A DNA stretch of 64,000 nucleotides from Picochlorum sp. 'celeri' (lineage: Eukaryota; Chlorophyta; Trebouxiophyceae), in contig JAACMV010000002.1 in assembly GCA_010909725.1 (NCBI GenBank), forward strand, positions 744,001 through 808,000, given 5' to 3'. Position 1 is the first letter of the stretch. The number at the start of each line of letters is the position of its first letter. The position numbers and the translations under genes are program-made. Below are positions 42,882 to 53,559 of the stretch, piece after piece. Below the pieces are notes generated by a model. It had not been told where the DNA came from. It ran no database searches and worked only from the letters and a program-made list of their open reading frames with translations.

Positions 42882-44456
42882 CTACAAAAAGCTTCTCAAA
42901 AATCTTCCAGCAAGCCTGCTAAGATAGGGGCCTTTCCTTCTCATCAAATCCTCCCATTCCACAACCCTAGATTTCGAGATTAAGTGATTCCATTCCTCCT
43001 CAAATGATGACTTCAATCCTTCATTCCTTGTGACAATGAACGCTTGAAGCTCCAAATCCCTGTTCAAGGATCGCCTGCCATAATTTGAGGACCCAACAGT
43101 CAAAACCATAGGCTCTTGTCTATCAAAAGGTTTCCAGTACATTCCTTTCGCATGAAATTCTGAGTTCTCGTGGTGAAATTCCCTAAGAATTCTACTATTT
43201 TGGATGTAATTACTGTATTGAGAACTTTTCTGCATTTTCCTCCACAATTTCTTCTCCAGGTACGAATATGCATGAGGAATATTGCTCGATATTCCTTTCG
43301 ATTGATAAAATCCATTTGATTCCATACTGGAAGTGAGAATTGTCATTTTAATATTATGAGGTATCTGATGAAATGCGTGCTCGTAGGAGGCAGAGAAATT
43401 CATGTAAGGAGTAGCAATCCACAGCTCTCCTGCCATGGGGCCATCTACTTGCCGAGCATACTGAGCTAAATATCGTAGAAACTCCAGAGTAAGCACTTCA
43501 TCCTGGCGAACTCTCGCGAATCCTGCTTGAAATGTAGGAAATATAAGGGTGTCAGATACCCTAGACATGTCGGGTGACATGCACTCCCTCATGTCATCTA
43601 CACCGAATCCAACATGCCCAATGCGGTACTTGTGAGGAAATGCAACCTTGTACAAATGCTCATCAGTCTCCTTTGGGAGTATGATCCGTTCCAAACGCTC
43701 TCTCAAATCACTGCAGAATATATATGGCTGCAGAACAGGGTCATACACAGGCCTTTTCAAAACAAAACCCGTCGTGGCCATCATGCCATACTGAGGCACC
43801 AGTTCTTGGGGAGATACAGCATTCAGGGCTTTCCCGCCCTCCAGAGCTGGAACAATAACCTGGTATGAGCTATATATTATCTCATTAAATACACTCAAAA
43901 CAAAATTCGCAAGTTCTGGAGCATTCTTAAACAGTATATATCTGTCTTGACGATTGGTGAAGTATGTCTCACTTAGGTTTGCCCCAGACAGCAAAACAGA
44001 ATCATCAAAAACATACATCTTCATATGCTGTACTCCAACAATCTCTCGTATCCTAACAGGAAGAGCTCTGTGTATAATACCCCTCAGTAAAGGAGAATGA
44101 AACAAATGCATCTCAATTCTGCCTTCCTCCCCACTCTTGTCATCACTATGGAAGAGCCTCTTCAGTATAGAGTCCACAGACGATGGTCCATTCCTCTCCA
44201 CAGGCCTCAGCGCTCGCTGGGCATCAAATAAAATGCGAATGTCCACCTTTGACTCCTGAATGCAATCCCATAGAGTTTCTTCCTCCGCCTCCCCCATGCC
44301 ACAATACAGGGCACACAATGTAACATCTCTCTTTGCATGCTTTATACCATTACAAAGACACTGCAGAAATTCGGTTGGAGACTCCAACACCTCGATATTT
44401 CCAGCATCGATAGGAAAGCTTCGCGACAGTGACCCGAGCAATTCTTCAACGCCCAT
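42882..44456 (-). CDS. PGS1: CDP-diacylglycerol-glycerol-3-phosphate 3-phosphatidyltransferase (PGS1, PLD superfamily)
   Basis: 524 aa from ATG 44456 (the frame is open further upstream without a better start). Two HKD-type motifs mark the phospholipase D superfamily: HMKMYVFDDSVLLSGANLS near residue 165, and HAKGMYWKPF with GSSNYGRRS near residue 445. The spacing and the NRDLELQAFI end fit eukaryotic PGS1, which makes phosphatidylglycerol-phosphate for cardiolipin in mitochondria. I see no strong presequence from this start, so a 5' exon is possible. It is convergent with DNAJC2, with 56 bp between stops. Confidence 0.88.
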   Translation of the reverse strand: MGVEELLGSLSRSFPIDAGNIEVLESPTEFLQCLCNGIKHAKRDVTLCALYCGMGEAEEETLWDCIQESKVDIRILFDAQRALRPVERNGPSSVDSILKRLFHSDDKSGEEGRIEMHLFHSPLLRGIIHRALPVRIREIVGVQHMKMYVFDDSVLLSGANLSETYFTNRQDRYILFKNAPELANFVLSVFNEIIYSSYQVIVPALEGGKALNAVSPQELVPQYGMMATTGFVLKRPVYDPVLQPYIFCSDLRERLERIILPKETDEHLYKVAFPHKYRIGHVGFGVDDMRECMSPDMSRVSDTLIFPTFQAGFARVRQDEVLTLEFLRYLAQYARQVDGPMAGELWIATPYMNFSASYEHAFHQIPHNIKMTILTSSMESNGFYQSKGISSNIPHAYSYLEKKLWRKMQKSSQYSNYIQNSRILREFHHENSEFHAKGMYWKPFDRQEPMVLTVGSSNYGRRSLNRDLELQAFIVTRNEGLKSSFEEEWNHLISKSRVVEWEDLMRRKGPYLSRLAGRFLRSFL

Positions 44457-44935
44457 CAAATCTGATGTCCAGAACAGCAACAACTACTAGAGTTTAGGTT
44501 TTACCTAAACGAGAGCCCAGTGCTGTCATTCAGGCATGTAATTGGGGTATCTATGAACGCACATACAAGCACCCTAAAGAAATACACTGCAAAATTCAGT
44601 TTTTTTTTTTGAATAGCAACATAGACAAGAACTGATTACAGCGCCTTCTTCCAGAAACCAATACTCGAATTTAATCTCTATTTACGGAATCTGTCTGAGG
44701 ATAACCACCATGAGGAATACATGGTGTAAAGACGGACCTATTATTGGCATTTACTATGTCTTCAAATCATTAAAAATATCATTTTATGCATCCATGGGTC
44801 ATCTATCTGTAGGAGAAGGGTATTCTTGACGTTCTCAGGAACTTCGTCGTTGTTGTGACACAACTGTGTCTTTTGAAGTAGGAGGCTCTACTGCTTTAGG
44901 AATAGGTTATTAGTGTTTGTTTTTGTTCTTGAATC
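44457..44935. other. Divergent intergenic region, PGS1 / GOT1
   Basis: About 479 bp, with a run of T residues near 44601-44610. No supported ORF; it holds both promoters. Confidence 0.4.
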
Positions 44936-45534
44936 ATGCTGGACGAACGGCAGAGTACGTGTCAGTTGCTTCCTTGAATGTTTTTATTTGGGGCACAGGA
45001 ACTTGTGTTTCTTTTTGCTCATAGAGTAGACGCACAATCCATCAATAGGTTACTCACTGGTGACCACTATGCAGAAATAGGAGTGGCCTTGACTGGCTTA
45101 GGGGCGCTGTTTTTATTCCTAGGAATGGTGTTTTTGTTTGATAGGGGACTGCTGGCAATGGGTAACGTGTGTTCATCTGTTGATACGGGCAAGGCATTGC
45201 ATGTGCTTACCGCAAATGTTTGTTGTAGGTTTTATTTGTTACCGGCGTCATTGTGATTTTAGGGCTTCAATCAGCCATTCGATTCTTCTTCAAGCCAAAG
45301 AATTACAAAGGCACTGGCTTTTTCCTGCTGGGGGTGGGCCTGGTTGTCTGGGGATGGACGCTTGTTGGCTTTGCAATTGAGACGTACGGGTTCTGGCATC
45401 TCTTCAGTGCATTTGTTCCAACAGTTTTGGCCGCATTGAGGAGAGTACCTGTGCTGAAGCAGATATTAGATTTGCCCACGTTCAAGAGCATATTGAATAA
45501 GATTGCTCCTGCTGGCAGTGGCCTTCCTGTGTGA
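44936..45534 (+). CDS. GOT1: GOT1-type Golgi vesicle transport protein, 3 exons
   Basis: Exons 44936-44954, 45075-45166 and 45229-45534 give 138 aa, the same length as yeast Got1. The 19-nt first exon (M-L-D-E-R-Q) was found because splicing to the acceptor at 45074 produces DERQKIGVALTGLG, matching the DTQKIGMGLTGFG start of the family. Four membrane segments follow: LGALFLFLGMVFLFDRGLLAMGN, VLFVTGVIVILGL, GTGFFLLGVGLVVWGWTLVG and FWHLFSAFVPTVLAAL, then RRVPVLKQILDLPTFKSIL. Predicted ER-Golgi membrane protein in vesicle fusion. Longer readings starting at 44978 are artefacts of an unspliced frame. Confidence 0.93.
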
Positions 45535-45624
45535 TTGATACTTTCATCATGGATGTTTATATATATATACTGTGACTGTATTACACTAAATGTAAATAGC
45601 AGAGAAAATTTATATGCTTAAAAT

Positions 45625-48600
45625 TTACTGAATATTAAAGGAGAAGTTCGGCTGTCCCAAAGAATCGCCTTGATGGCCAGAATCATGTGTCCTGGGATAT
45701 TTCTTCCGCTTCCTTTGGTTTTCTTGGTCTCTGACTCGCGTCAGTTCGTCGAAACTTTTCTCATACGCATCGATGAGGGCCTCGTTTCGTGTAGAGCCGT
45801 GTCCGAAACCTAATGTCCGCTTGCCAAATCGAACGCGTTCGCTAATAGCTTCCCCTTGTATTCTAGCCTCAAAGTGCCCCTTGCTAAAGTATGGGGAGCC
45901 TGGAAGTAATTTTACACCCATACCTCGCGCTGTATTCCCACATTTCCGTCTAATTTCGTCTAAAGATTCTCTGCATTGTACAACATAACTGTTCGTCCAA
46001 GTTCTAGGGCTTTGTTCTCCCTCAGAGTCTATAGGTTGGCGTATCGTTCGTTTCGTGCTGGTTTCTCTCAGTTTTTCCTGGTGTCTACGGCCTCTATCAT
46101 GCTTGTCTAGATAGTATTTTCCAGACGGAAAGGAGTTCTTGCATAAGTGACATCGAATTCTTCCGTCAACTTCAGAATAGATTTCACTGTCCAAGCGCGA
46201 GCCTGATCCCCAAGGTGAGCCACCACGACCCTTCTCGTCAGAATATCGAGCTCTTTTGCTTGGGGTTGTATTTCTCTCGATTTCACGCTTCATTGGGCGC
46301 GGTTTCTCCTCTGTCTTCTTCATGGGTCCCATGGAATGCTTGGGTTCTTCTTTGCTGCTCCGAGAAGTAGTCTCACGCTTGGTGGGAGTGCCTGATTGCT
46401 TCTTGTCATCCTTCGTCTCTGATGGGCGCGTTGCAGCTTCTTTCTTGGCGTGCTCCGCCGGCTTTTTCTCCACTTGGCGCGTCATCGGGCGTGGTTTCTC
46501 CTCCTCTTCCTTCTTCTTGGACCCTGTGGCCTGCTTGGGTTCTTCTTTGCTGCTCCGAGAAGTAGTCTCACGCTTGGTGGGAGTGCCGGACTGCTTCTTG
46601 TCATCCTTCGTCTCTGATGGGCGCGTTGCAGCTTCTTTCTTGGCGTGCTCCGCCGGCTTTTTCTCCACTTGGCGCGTCATCGGGCGTGGTTTCTCCTCCT
46701 CTTCCTTCTTCTTGGACCCTGTGGCCTGCTTGGGTTCTTCTTTGCTGCTCCGAGAAGCAGTCTCACGCTTGGTGGGAGTGCCGGACTGTTTCTTGTCATC
46801 CTTCGTCTCTGATGGGCGCTGTGCGGCTTCTTTCTTGGCGTGCTCCGCCGGCTTTTTCTCCACTTGGCGCGTCATCGGGCGTGGTTTCTCCTCCTCTTCC
46901 TTCTTCGTGGACCCTGTGGCCTGCTTGGGTTCTTCTTTGCTGCTCCGAGAAGTAGTCTCACGCTTGGTGGGAGTGCCGGACTGTTTCTTGTCATCCTTCG
47001 TCTCTGATGGGCGCTGTGCAGCTTCTTTCTTGGCCTGCTCCGCCGGCTTTTTCTCCACCTCACACTGCATAGATTCATCATGATTATTATCACTCTCGTT
47101 ATGCTCCTGACTTGTCGGAGCAGGTTCTGGCCGCATATCCCATTTGCTTTTCCTTCCCACTTGCACATCGTCAGGCATTTCAAGCCCTGCTTCAACATCC
47201 AAAGGAGCTTTCACAGGGCCTTGCGAATCACCTACTGCCCTTTTCAGCGCTGCCATATTTTCTAAATATTTCAAACCAGACTCCGAAGCACCAGCGACAG
47301 CTGTCATAGCATCAACGCCAGAACACATGCCAATCAGCAAACCCTTCTTCTCACTCTCTGTACTGGCACGCGGGTCCACAATCGAAATTGTCGCCGTATT
47401 TATTCCATCCAGCCACTCGCACTTTGAAGAAATTATATATCCCATGGTGCTTGCTAACTCATTCATCCGTTCATGAGTGCTTTTATTCACTTGTGGATGA
47501 GAATTTAAGGAGCCACCTTGGGTACATGTTTCGCGCGACATGACATCAGAGGCTGCCTGACCAATCTCCTCAATAGATCTATCTTCTTTTTGAAGAGCAA
47601 CTATTGTCATATTTGGATCTGTATCTGCCATTTGAGGCACGTCCGCCATCTCAGGTTCATGAAATATATCTGTAGATGGATTGAAAACTTGCTGTTTTGC
47701 ATCGCTTTCCAGGTCTGCCTTCTCTTGTTTTATGGGGACATGTCTCCTACGAGGGTCACTGGGTGTTTTGATCTCCGACGCAATCCCTGGCAACATACAT
47801 GGGTGAATCCTCTCAAAGGTTTCCTGATCGGTTTTGGTGTCCAAAATCTGTGCAAGTATGTCTGACATTGTTGGGATGCTCCCTAGATTTGCAAAGTACT
47901 CTTCCTCCAAACAGTCCACATCAAATTCTTTATATGGATGCGAATCCCCGAACAAAAGAAGACCCTGTCTTTTCAAAAACGAGAAGAACTGATTTCGTGC
48001 CTCGAGTATGACGTCTACAAAGTGCTCCATCTGGTCTTTCATTCTTGCCGAGTCGGAATGATCTGGGCTGTACGGATCATACACATCACTCTTGAGAATC
48101 TGCTTATGATAGAGCCTATCCCATACATCTGTCCGATCATCTAGTATAATTGCTAAATTCATTGGGTTCACCAAAGGATTGGGATTCAGACACCGCAGGG
48201 ACTTTGCTAGATTCTTTTTATCCATGCCAGCCACAATCCTCTCTGACCTCTCAGTCTCTGGAATCAATACAGATTCAAAATCTAAAGCCCTCCAAACTTC
48301 ATGTGCATAATTCTTTTCTGCAGTTGTAGCTATAAATACTTCCACGGCCAATCGAGGCTCGTCTTCTCCGCTTAGTGTGGCACGTGCCAGTTTGTCATAT
48401 GCATCCCTCCAGCCTGGCCTTGTCCTCGCAAGAACAGTCGTCTGTTTCTGATCCGCTAATATTTTTGTCAGAAACATATTCTCTGTTAGAGGGTATTTCT
48501 TATGAGTATCTTCAGGAACGAACTGAAGATCAATCACTGGACGAATAATATCACGAAATGTATTCCCATCATGTGATGAATACATCCCATGCACATTCCG

Positions 48601-49302
48601 TGCCTTGTATGTCACATTCCCAACCACCATATCTTCAGTTTCTGCAAAACGTTTGATCCACAGCCTATCTTTATACAGCAAATTATCGCAGTCCTTTTCT
48701 ATCTTGCTCAACCGAGCACGTTTCTGAGCATTCGTTGCATTTGATGACTCATACTTCTTCTCTAGCTGATTGATTGTATGTGCCTTCACGAGCGTCTCAT
48801 CTAGGTCCAAAATCAGAGGAATACGCTCTTTACGAATCACACGGGATAACAGAAAATGCCCGCACTTCATCGATGTTGCATACACACCAAACACCCCAAC
48901 ACTCTCTCCTCTGCTGTGCCCAATAATAGGTGCCAACAAGAACTCACACCGCCTCCCACCTGGCAGCTGCTCAAGAACAACAAGTGCCTTGTTATCATTC
49001 TTGCAAGTAGAAAACTCGGCCTCCATCGCCTTCTTCTCTTGCGCACTGGCTGCCTTATCATCCAGTACCAAGAACCCAAGAGGCCCACCCGTGAGCAGAT
49101 GGCACACCAACGTGACAGGGTACACGAATGGATACGCTTTCATCCCACTCCTATCTGCACACGTCCATCGACCCACCACCTGAACCTTATGCCCCTCCTC
49201 AATAGGCTGCTTCCACTTCCACCACCCACACACGTGACCAAAGACTGGCACTGGGTTCCCGGTGCCAAAATCCAGCCGCAGACTCACTATTTTACTACTC
49301 AT
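45625..49302 (-). CDS. FCP1/CPL-like RNA polymerase II CTD phosphatase with zinc finger and dsRBD
   Basis: Single-exon 1225-aa ORF with ATG 49302. The FCP1 homology (NIF/HAD) domain has LILDLDETLVKAH (~172-184, catalytic DxDxT), VLARTRPGW and AIILDDRTDVWD. After a linker come four 65-residue Lys/Glu/Thr/Ser-rich repeats (residues ~745-1010). Then there is a C2H2 finger (IRCHLCKNSF...HDRGRRHQEKL) and a C-terminal double-stranded RNA-binding domain (YFSKGHFEARIQGEAI, GHGSTRNEALIDAYEK), ending in basic sequence. FCP1h plus dsRBD is the layout of plant CPL1/CPL2, which dephosphorylate Pol II CTD Ser5 and act in RNA processing. The zinc finger and repeats are extra. Confidence 0.87.
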   Translation of the reverse strand: MSSKIVSLRLDFGTGNPVPVFGHVCGWWKWKQPIEEGHKVQVVGRWTCADRSGMKAYPFVYPVTLVCHLLTGGPLGFLVLDDKAASAQEKKAMEAEFSTCKNDNKALVVLEQLPGGRRCEFLLAPIIGHSRGESVGVFGVYATSMKCGHFLLSRVIRKERIPLILDLDETLVKAHTINQLEKKYESSNATNAQKRARLSKIEKDCDNLLYKDRLWIKRFAETEDMVVGNVTYKARNVHGMYSSHDGNTFRDIIRPVIDLQFVPEDTHKKYPLTENMFLTKILADQKQTTVLARTRPGWRDAYDKLARATLSGEDEPRLAVEVFIATTAEKNYAHEVWRALDFESVLIPETERSERIVAGMDKKNLAKSLRCLNPNPLVNPMNLAIILDDRTDVWDRLYHKQILKSDVYDPYSPDHSDSARMKDQMEHFVDVILEARNQFFSFLKRQGLLLFGDSHPYKEFDVDCLEEEYFANLGSIPTMSDILAQILDTKTDQETFERIHPCMLPGIASEIKTPSDPRRRHVPIKQEKADLESDAKQQVFNPSTDIFHEPEMADVPQMADTDPNMTIVALQKEDRSIEEIGQAASDVMSRETCTQGGSLNSHPQVNKSTHERMNELASTMGYIISSKCEWLDGINTATISIVDPRASTESEKKGLLIGMCSGVDAMTAVAGASESGLKYLENMAALKRAVGDSQGPVKAPLDVEAGLEMPDDVQVGRKSKWDMRPEPAPTSQEHNESDNNHDESMQCEVEKKPAEQAKKEAAQRPSETKDDKKQSGTPTKRETTSRSSKEEPKQATGSTKKEEEEKPRPMTRQVEKKPAEHAKKEAAQRPSETKDDKKQSGTPTKRETASRSSKEEPKQATGSKKKEEEEKPRPMTRQVEKKPAEHAKKEAATRPSETKDDKKQSGTPTKRETTSRSSKEEPKQATGSKKKEEEEKPRPMTRQVEKKPAEHAKKEAATRPSETKDDKKQSGTPTKRETTSRSSKEEPKHSMGPMKKTEEKPRPMKREIERNTTPSKRARYSDEKGRGGSPWGSGSRLDSEIYSEVDGRIRCHLCKNSFPSGKYYLDKHDRGRRHQEKLRETSTKRTIRQPIDSEGEQSPRTWTNSYVVQCRESLDEIRRKCGNTARGMGVKLLPGSPYFSKGHFEARIQGEAISERVRFGKRTLGFGHGSTRNEALIDAYEKSFDELTRVRDQENQRKRKKYPRTHDSGHQGDSLGQPNFSFNIQ
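46265..47060. repeat. Coding minisatellite, 4 x 195 bp, inside the CPL-like gene
   Basis: The anchor GCTTTTTCTC recurs at 46461, 46656, 46851 and 47046, exactly 195 bp (65 codons) apart. Each unit encodes a charged block containing EKKPAE(H/Q)AKKEAA, RPSETKDDKKQSG, PTKRET(T/A)SRSSKEE and KPRPMTRQ. The unit nearest the 3' end of the gene is the most diverged. The opposite strand also stays open across the array, which is a by-product. Confidence 0.93.
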
Positions 49303-50349
49303 GAACTCGACACGTGTAAATAACTACGGATTGCTATTCGCCGAGTACTAATCTATTCATTCCGTGCCAACGACAGTGGCCATTCTCAAAATTACACACA
49401 AATCTGTTTGGGCACCTGTGCTGCATGCCGTATCCTAGAAATTCTCTCTGGAGTATTTAAAGTATGTATGAATAGGTTTCAGAGATAGAAGGCGATCTTG
49501 CGCTCTGTTCATGCAAGACTGCGTTCAACGTTGACGACGGTGGGAACGAGGGAAACAGAAAAATTACTCCATCCTTGTACGCATAGATGCACACTATGTC
49601 ACCTATACGCCCACCATATCCATGTTTTTGTTGTGGATGAATCGTTTCGGGCGAGACATATGAGGAATATCCTCTACAGCGATGGATGGCCTACAGGAGG
49701 AAATCTCTAAATAAGGTTTAAAATTCAATTAAAATTCAAGCAGGGTCGAAATCCACTTCTGGTGTTTCCATCCATTCTGAGATGAGATTTCAGACCTTTA
49801 CAGTGTCCATTGGACACAGGACTGTATTTGATGACACGTAGCATACTACTACTAGTCAAATGATCCAGGTTTCTTCCACCATCCATGTGACGACTGCTTC
49901 AGTTTATGCAAAGTTCACCAAGGTTTCTGTACCTATTGATGGTTATCTGGTTGCCATTTCAGGCAAAAGGCAATTCCTTCATCATTGTGGACGGTAGAGG
50001 GAATATCATGGTGAATCTCCAAGCTCCAGAGGTTTTGGCCATGCATAGGCACTACTCATTGCTATGCAATATTGCATCCATTAATGGACCCGGTACCGGT
50101 CAAAGAATCTCCTCAACCGTTGTTCTTGAAATGAAGACCTCATGTTGGGCCGCGCGTTGGAGTCATACAATAAGAACCACCCTAGCCTTCTCTGTAGCAC
50201 ATTATACTATATTTATTGCTACATTGTCAAATAAGAGTGGAAATCTTGCGTATCATACCGCATAATCCGTGGTTGTAGTCTCGACACGCATCAAGGTCGT
50301 CAAACCCTTGTCGGAAGGCTTTGGATTCTTTGGATACAGAATACCAAGG
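49303..50349. other. Long divergent intergenic region, CPL-like / PEPCK
   Basis: About 1.05 kb. A plus-strand ATG frame at 49906-50265 (119 codons, with a hydrophobic start) and a shorter one at 49498-49710 are present, but neither resembles a known protein or has codon patterns I would trust. The frame of PEPCK is open back to 50269 without an ATG, so a non-coding or spliced 5' leader is possible. Confidence 0.35.
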
Positions 50350-52287
50350 ATGTCCACTGGTTTAAATTTATCATCTGTGGTTGGAAAGGAGGGAGGAGAT
50401 GGGAAACGGAGTGATGACTTGAGACGCCTTGTGAACGAAGCTCACCCACCCCGAGCGAGCGATCTGGAGGAGCTGCAAGGGTTGCAAAAGACCCAGAAAG
50501 AAAGGGATGAGGCAAAGGATGAGAAAAGGCAGGAAAGTATTGCGCAGACATTGCGATCAAAGGCAGTGAATGCTGGCCCACGGGTCATCACGAAGGAGCC
50601 ACGACACTTGTACCTTCCTCAGAGTCCAAGAAGCAGGGCCAAGGCTGAGGCGGAGCAGACTGATGTGGTGAGGGAAATGTTTCATGATATGAGTGATGTG
50701 GGGTTGAAGCCGGTGGTGGTGTATCATAATCTTACTGTGGCAGAGTATTATGAGCATGCGCTCAAGTATGAGAAGAGTTCTCATATCACTTCCACTGGTG
50801 CGTTGGCAACCTTGTCAGGTGCCAAGACTGGACGATCCCCGAAAGATAAGAGGGTTGTTAAAGATCCGGAATCTATGGATGATATTTGGTGGGGAAAAGG
50901 ATCTCCAAATTTTGAAATGGATGAACATACATTCAGACTGAATAGGGAGCGAGCGGTTGACTATCTCAATATGTTGGACCGAATTTATGTGTTTGATGGA
51001 TTTGCTGGATGGGATCCAGCCTCTCGATTGAAGATCAGAGTTGTGAGTGCAAGGCCATATCATGCCTTGTTTATGAACAATATGCTCATCAGACCATCAG
51101 AGGAAGAGCTTGCTGAATTTGGGACACCTGACTTTACGATATACAATGCTGGTGCGTTCCCAGCCAATAGATACACATCATATATGACGTCTTCGTCATC
51201 TATTGATGTATCTTTGGAGCATAAGGAAATGATTATTCTGGGCACGCAGTACGCTGGTGAGATGAAAAAGGGTGTCTTTTCGTTGATGAATTACTGGCTT
51301 CCAAAGAGGGGTATTTTGTCACTTCACTCTGGATGTAATGTTGGACAGGATGGAGATGTGACCATGTTCTTTGGTCTATCTGGAACAGGAAAGACGACGC
51401 TCTCTGCTGATCCAAAGAGGCCTTTGATTGGAGATGATGAGCATGGGTGGGGTGACACGGGTGTGTTCAACATTGAAGGAGGATGTTATGCAAAGGCGAT
51501 TGGGCTCAAGAGAGAGAATGAGCCGGAGATTTTTGATGCGATCAAGTTTGGAACAATTTTGGAGAATGTTGTCTTCGATGATGAGACACGTGTCGTTGAC
51601 TATGAGAGCAATTCCATTACAGAGAATACAAGAGCATCCTATCCTATCGAGTTTATCGACAATGCTCATATTCCATGTGTTGCTGGTCATCCAAAAAACA
51701 TCATCATGCTCTGCTGTGATGCTTTTGGTGTCCTTCCTCCAGTCTCGAAACTGACAAAGGAACAGGCCATGTACTACTTTATCAGTGGGTACACAGCAAA
51801 GGTTGCTGGCACAGAGATGGGCGTGACCGAGCCAGAAGCTACGTTCTCAGCATGTTTTGGATCGGCATTTTTGATGTGGCATCCAACCAAGTATGCATCC
51901 ATGTTGGCAGAGAAGATGGAGAAGCATGGAACAACTGCGTGGCTCATCAACACAGGGTGGACAGGTGGAAGTTATGGAACAGGATACAGGTTTAAATTGC
52001 GGCACACTCGCGCCATCGTTGATGCTATTCATAATGGGGAGCTTTTGGAAGCGGAATACGACTCTATGCCAGTGTTCAACTTGCAGGTACCAAAGGCAGT
52101 GACAAATGTTCCCACAGAGGTGCTCATGCCATCAAATTCTTGGGTGGATAAAGAAGCATACAACAACACTCTTGCAAATTTGGCAGGATTATTCAAGGAA
52201 AACTTTGTGACCTACCAAGATGGAGGAGGCCATGTGACACCTGATGAGGCCCATCGAATCCTTGCCGCTGGACCACACATGGCATAA
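50350..52287 (+). CDS. PCK: Phosphoenolpyruvate carboxykinase (ATP)
   Basis: Single-exon 645-aa protein from ATG 50350. The core is the ATP-dependent type: [52 protein letters not shown], the kinase-1a motif [16 protein letters not shown], kinase-2 [16 protein letters not shown] and the C-terminal [14 protein letters not shown] charged ~105-residue N-terminal extension ([21 protein letters not shown]...) precedes the core, as in plant PEPCKs where it is a phosphorylated regulatory tail. It converts oxaloacetate and ATP to phosphoenolpyruvate and CO2 in gluconeogenesis, or in CO2-concentrating metabolism. Probably cytosolic. Confidence 0.95.
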   Translation: MSTGLNLSSVVGKEGGDGKRSDDLRRLVNEAHPPRASDLEELQGLQKTQKERDEAKDEKRQESIAQTLRSKAVNAGPRVITKEPRHLYLPQSPRSRAKAEAEQTDVVREMFHDMSDVGLKPVVVYHNLTVAEYYEHALKYEKSSHITSTGALATLSGAKTGRSPKDKRVVKDPESMDDIWWGKGSPNFEMDEHTFRLNRERAVDYLNMLDRIYVFDGFAGWDPASRLKIRVVSARPYHALFMNNMLIRPSEEELAEFGTPDFTIYNAGAFPANRYTSYMTSSSSIDVSLEHKEMIILGTQYAGEMKKGVFSLMNYWLPKRGILSLHSGCNVGQDGDVTMFFGLSGTGKTTLSADPKRPLIGDDEHGWGDTGVFNIEGGCYAKAIGLKRENEPEIFDAIKFGTILENVVFDDETRVVDYESNSITENTRASYPIEFIDNAHIPCVAGHPKNIIMLCCDAFGVLPPVSKLTKEQAMYYFISGYTAKVAGTEMGVTEPEATFSACFGSAFLMWHPTKYASMLAEKMEKHGTTAWLINTGWTGGSYGTGYRFKLRHTRAIVDAIHNGELLEAEYDSMPVFNLQVPKAVTNVPTEVLMPSNSWVDKEAYNNTLANLAGLFKENFVTYQDGGGHVTPDEAHRILAAGPHMA

Positions 52288-52667
52288 CCCTCTAGGCTTT
52301 TGATGAACTTGTCAACAGACTGTTGCAGACAACAGAGTCACATAATAGCACTCTTGATGATGCTCCCATCACTGGTCAGAGTATCCACTTCATTATGTGT
52401 AATACAAAGAAACAACAATCAATGCATGGAATGGCCCCAATGTATATTGGCCATCAAGTTTCATTTCATTCATGCTTTGTGGCCAACAAGAGGAACATCT
52501 GCGTATTTCTAATGAATAAAATAGTCATATAATGTTGTTCTAAAGAAGTATATGGCGTCAGAGTGGCCATGGTACGAGAATAGACAGGTTAGAGAAGAAA
52601 CCCTCTTTCAATCGATCAGGCGTTTATGAAGTACACACATTCATTGATTAATACATGAGAAATTAAA
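52288..52667. other. Intergenic, PEPCK 3' flank / VFDRLK gene promoter
   Basis: 380 bp; short ORFs only. TTTATGAAGTA occurs at 52623, about 45 bp before the next ATG. Confidence 0.35.
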
Positions 52668-53444
52668 ATGGGTGTTTTCGATCGCCTAAAGCTGCCAACA
52701 GGGAAGCGATCCTTGGAGACCAGTACTTCCGGGAGTGGTCGAGAAGGAAAGAAAAATAAACACACCAGTGCTTCGGAGAATGAGCATCAGAGACCAAGTG
52801 TTTTTGACAGACTCAAGGTGTCACAAGGGGCGGTGTTGGAGAAAGCAGAGGCACCCGGTCGGGTGGACAAGAAACAGGTCAAGAGGGGGAATGGTCAACA
52901 GGGCAAGAGGGCACAAGGTTCCAGTCAGACCACGCGGAAGAACAGGAATAGTACGAACAAGACGAAGGAGATTATTGCCAAGAATAGGAAGGAAAAATTC
53001 GAGGTTCGTGGGCATTCTAGGGATCTGCAGAAGCATGGTTCGTCTCGAAAGAAAGCTGGTCAAGGTGTCAGTACTGGTCCTCCTGTCACCAAGGGTTTGA
53101 AGACACAAAGAGATGGTCCAAGTTGCACTATACGGGACGGCATCACCCGTGGTATTCAAGTCAGTTCCAAAGACATTGATACGCAGGGTCCAAGGAAGAG
53201 TGGTAATACGGATGAAGCAAGCATGAAACGAGAGATGGGCTCTGATAATCATTGCTCAGTAGAGTCACAAAGCACTGAGGCTCAGAAAGCATTGAGTTCT
53301 TTTTTGGAATCGAACGACTCTGCAATTGCTAAATACTGGTACAAGTTACAATGGGGTGATATCAAGCCGTGCGATACGGGTTCCATTGAAAGGGGAGAGG
53401 GAGCACGGCTCTTGGAGATGGTGAATGCCTTGCAATCTGCCTAG
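52668..53444 (+). CDS. Lys/Arg-rich protein with two VFDRLK motifs
   Basis: 258-aa ORF with ATG 52668. The N-terminus GVFDRLKLPTGKRS is repeated at ~44 as SVFDRLKVSQGAV. The middle (70-180) is highly basic and low-complexity (KKQVKRGNGQQGKR, RKNRNSTNKTKEIIAKNRKEKF). The C-terminal ~60 residues look structured (ALSSFLESNDSAIAKYWYKLQWGDIKP). FDRL(K/G/S) motifs occur in nuclear and RNA-associated plant proteins, but I cannot name a family. Probably a nuclear or nucleolar protein, by composition only. Confidence 0.65.
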   Translation: MGVFDRLKLPTGKRSLETSTSGSGREGKKNKHTSASENEHQRPSVFDRLKVSQGAVLEKAEAPGRVDKKQVKRGNGQQGKRAQGSSQTTRKNRNSTNKTKEIIAKNRKEKFEVRGHSRDLQKHGSSRKKAGQGVSTGPPVTKGLKTQRDGPSCTIRDGITRGIQVSSKDIDTQGPRKSGNTDEASMKREMGSDNHCSVESQSTEAQKALSSFLESNDSAIAKYWYKLQWGDIKPCDTGSIERGEGARLLEMVNALQSA

Positions 53445-53559
53445 AGGGAGCATGGCATTGGTTGTACAAACTACAAACACGAATGAATCGAATGAGTTTT
53501 AGAGAGAGATGAGGGATATGTATATGTTTGATTATGTAACTTCTATATGTATACAAGAA

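Noticed and set aside
46256..47083. 275-codon plus-strand ORF opposite the CPL-like gene
   Set aside because: It is the reverse-strand reading of the 195-bp minisatellite; periodicity and absence of any domain show it is a shadow.
49906..50265. 119-codon ORF upstream of PEPCK with hydrophobic start
   Set aside because: Composition is irregular and no family resemblance is evident; it is more likely leader or spacer sequence.
28661..52633. Possible promoter element TTTATGAAGTA near 28661 and 52623
   Set aside because: Only two clear occurrences, at different distances from start codons; too few to call a motif.
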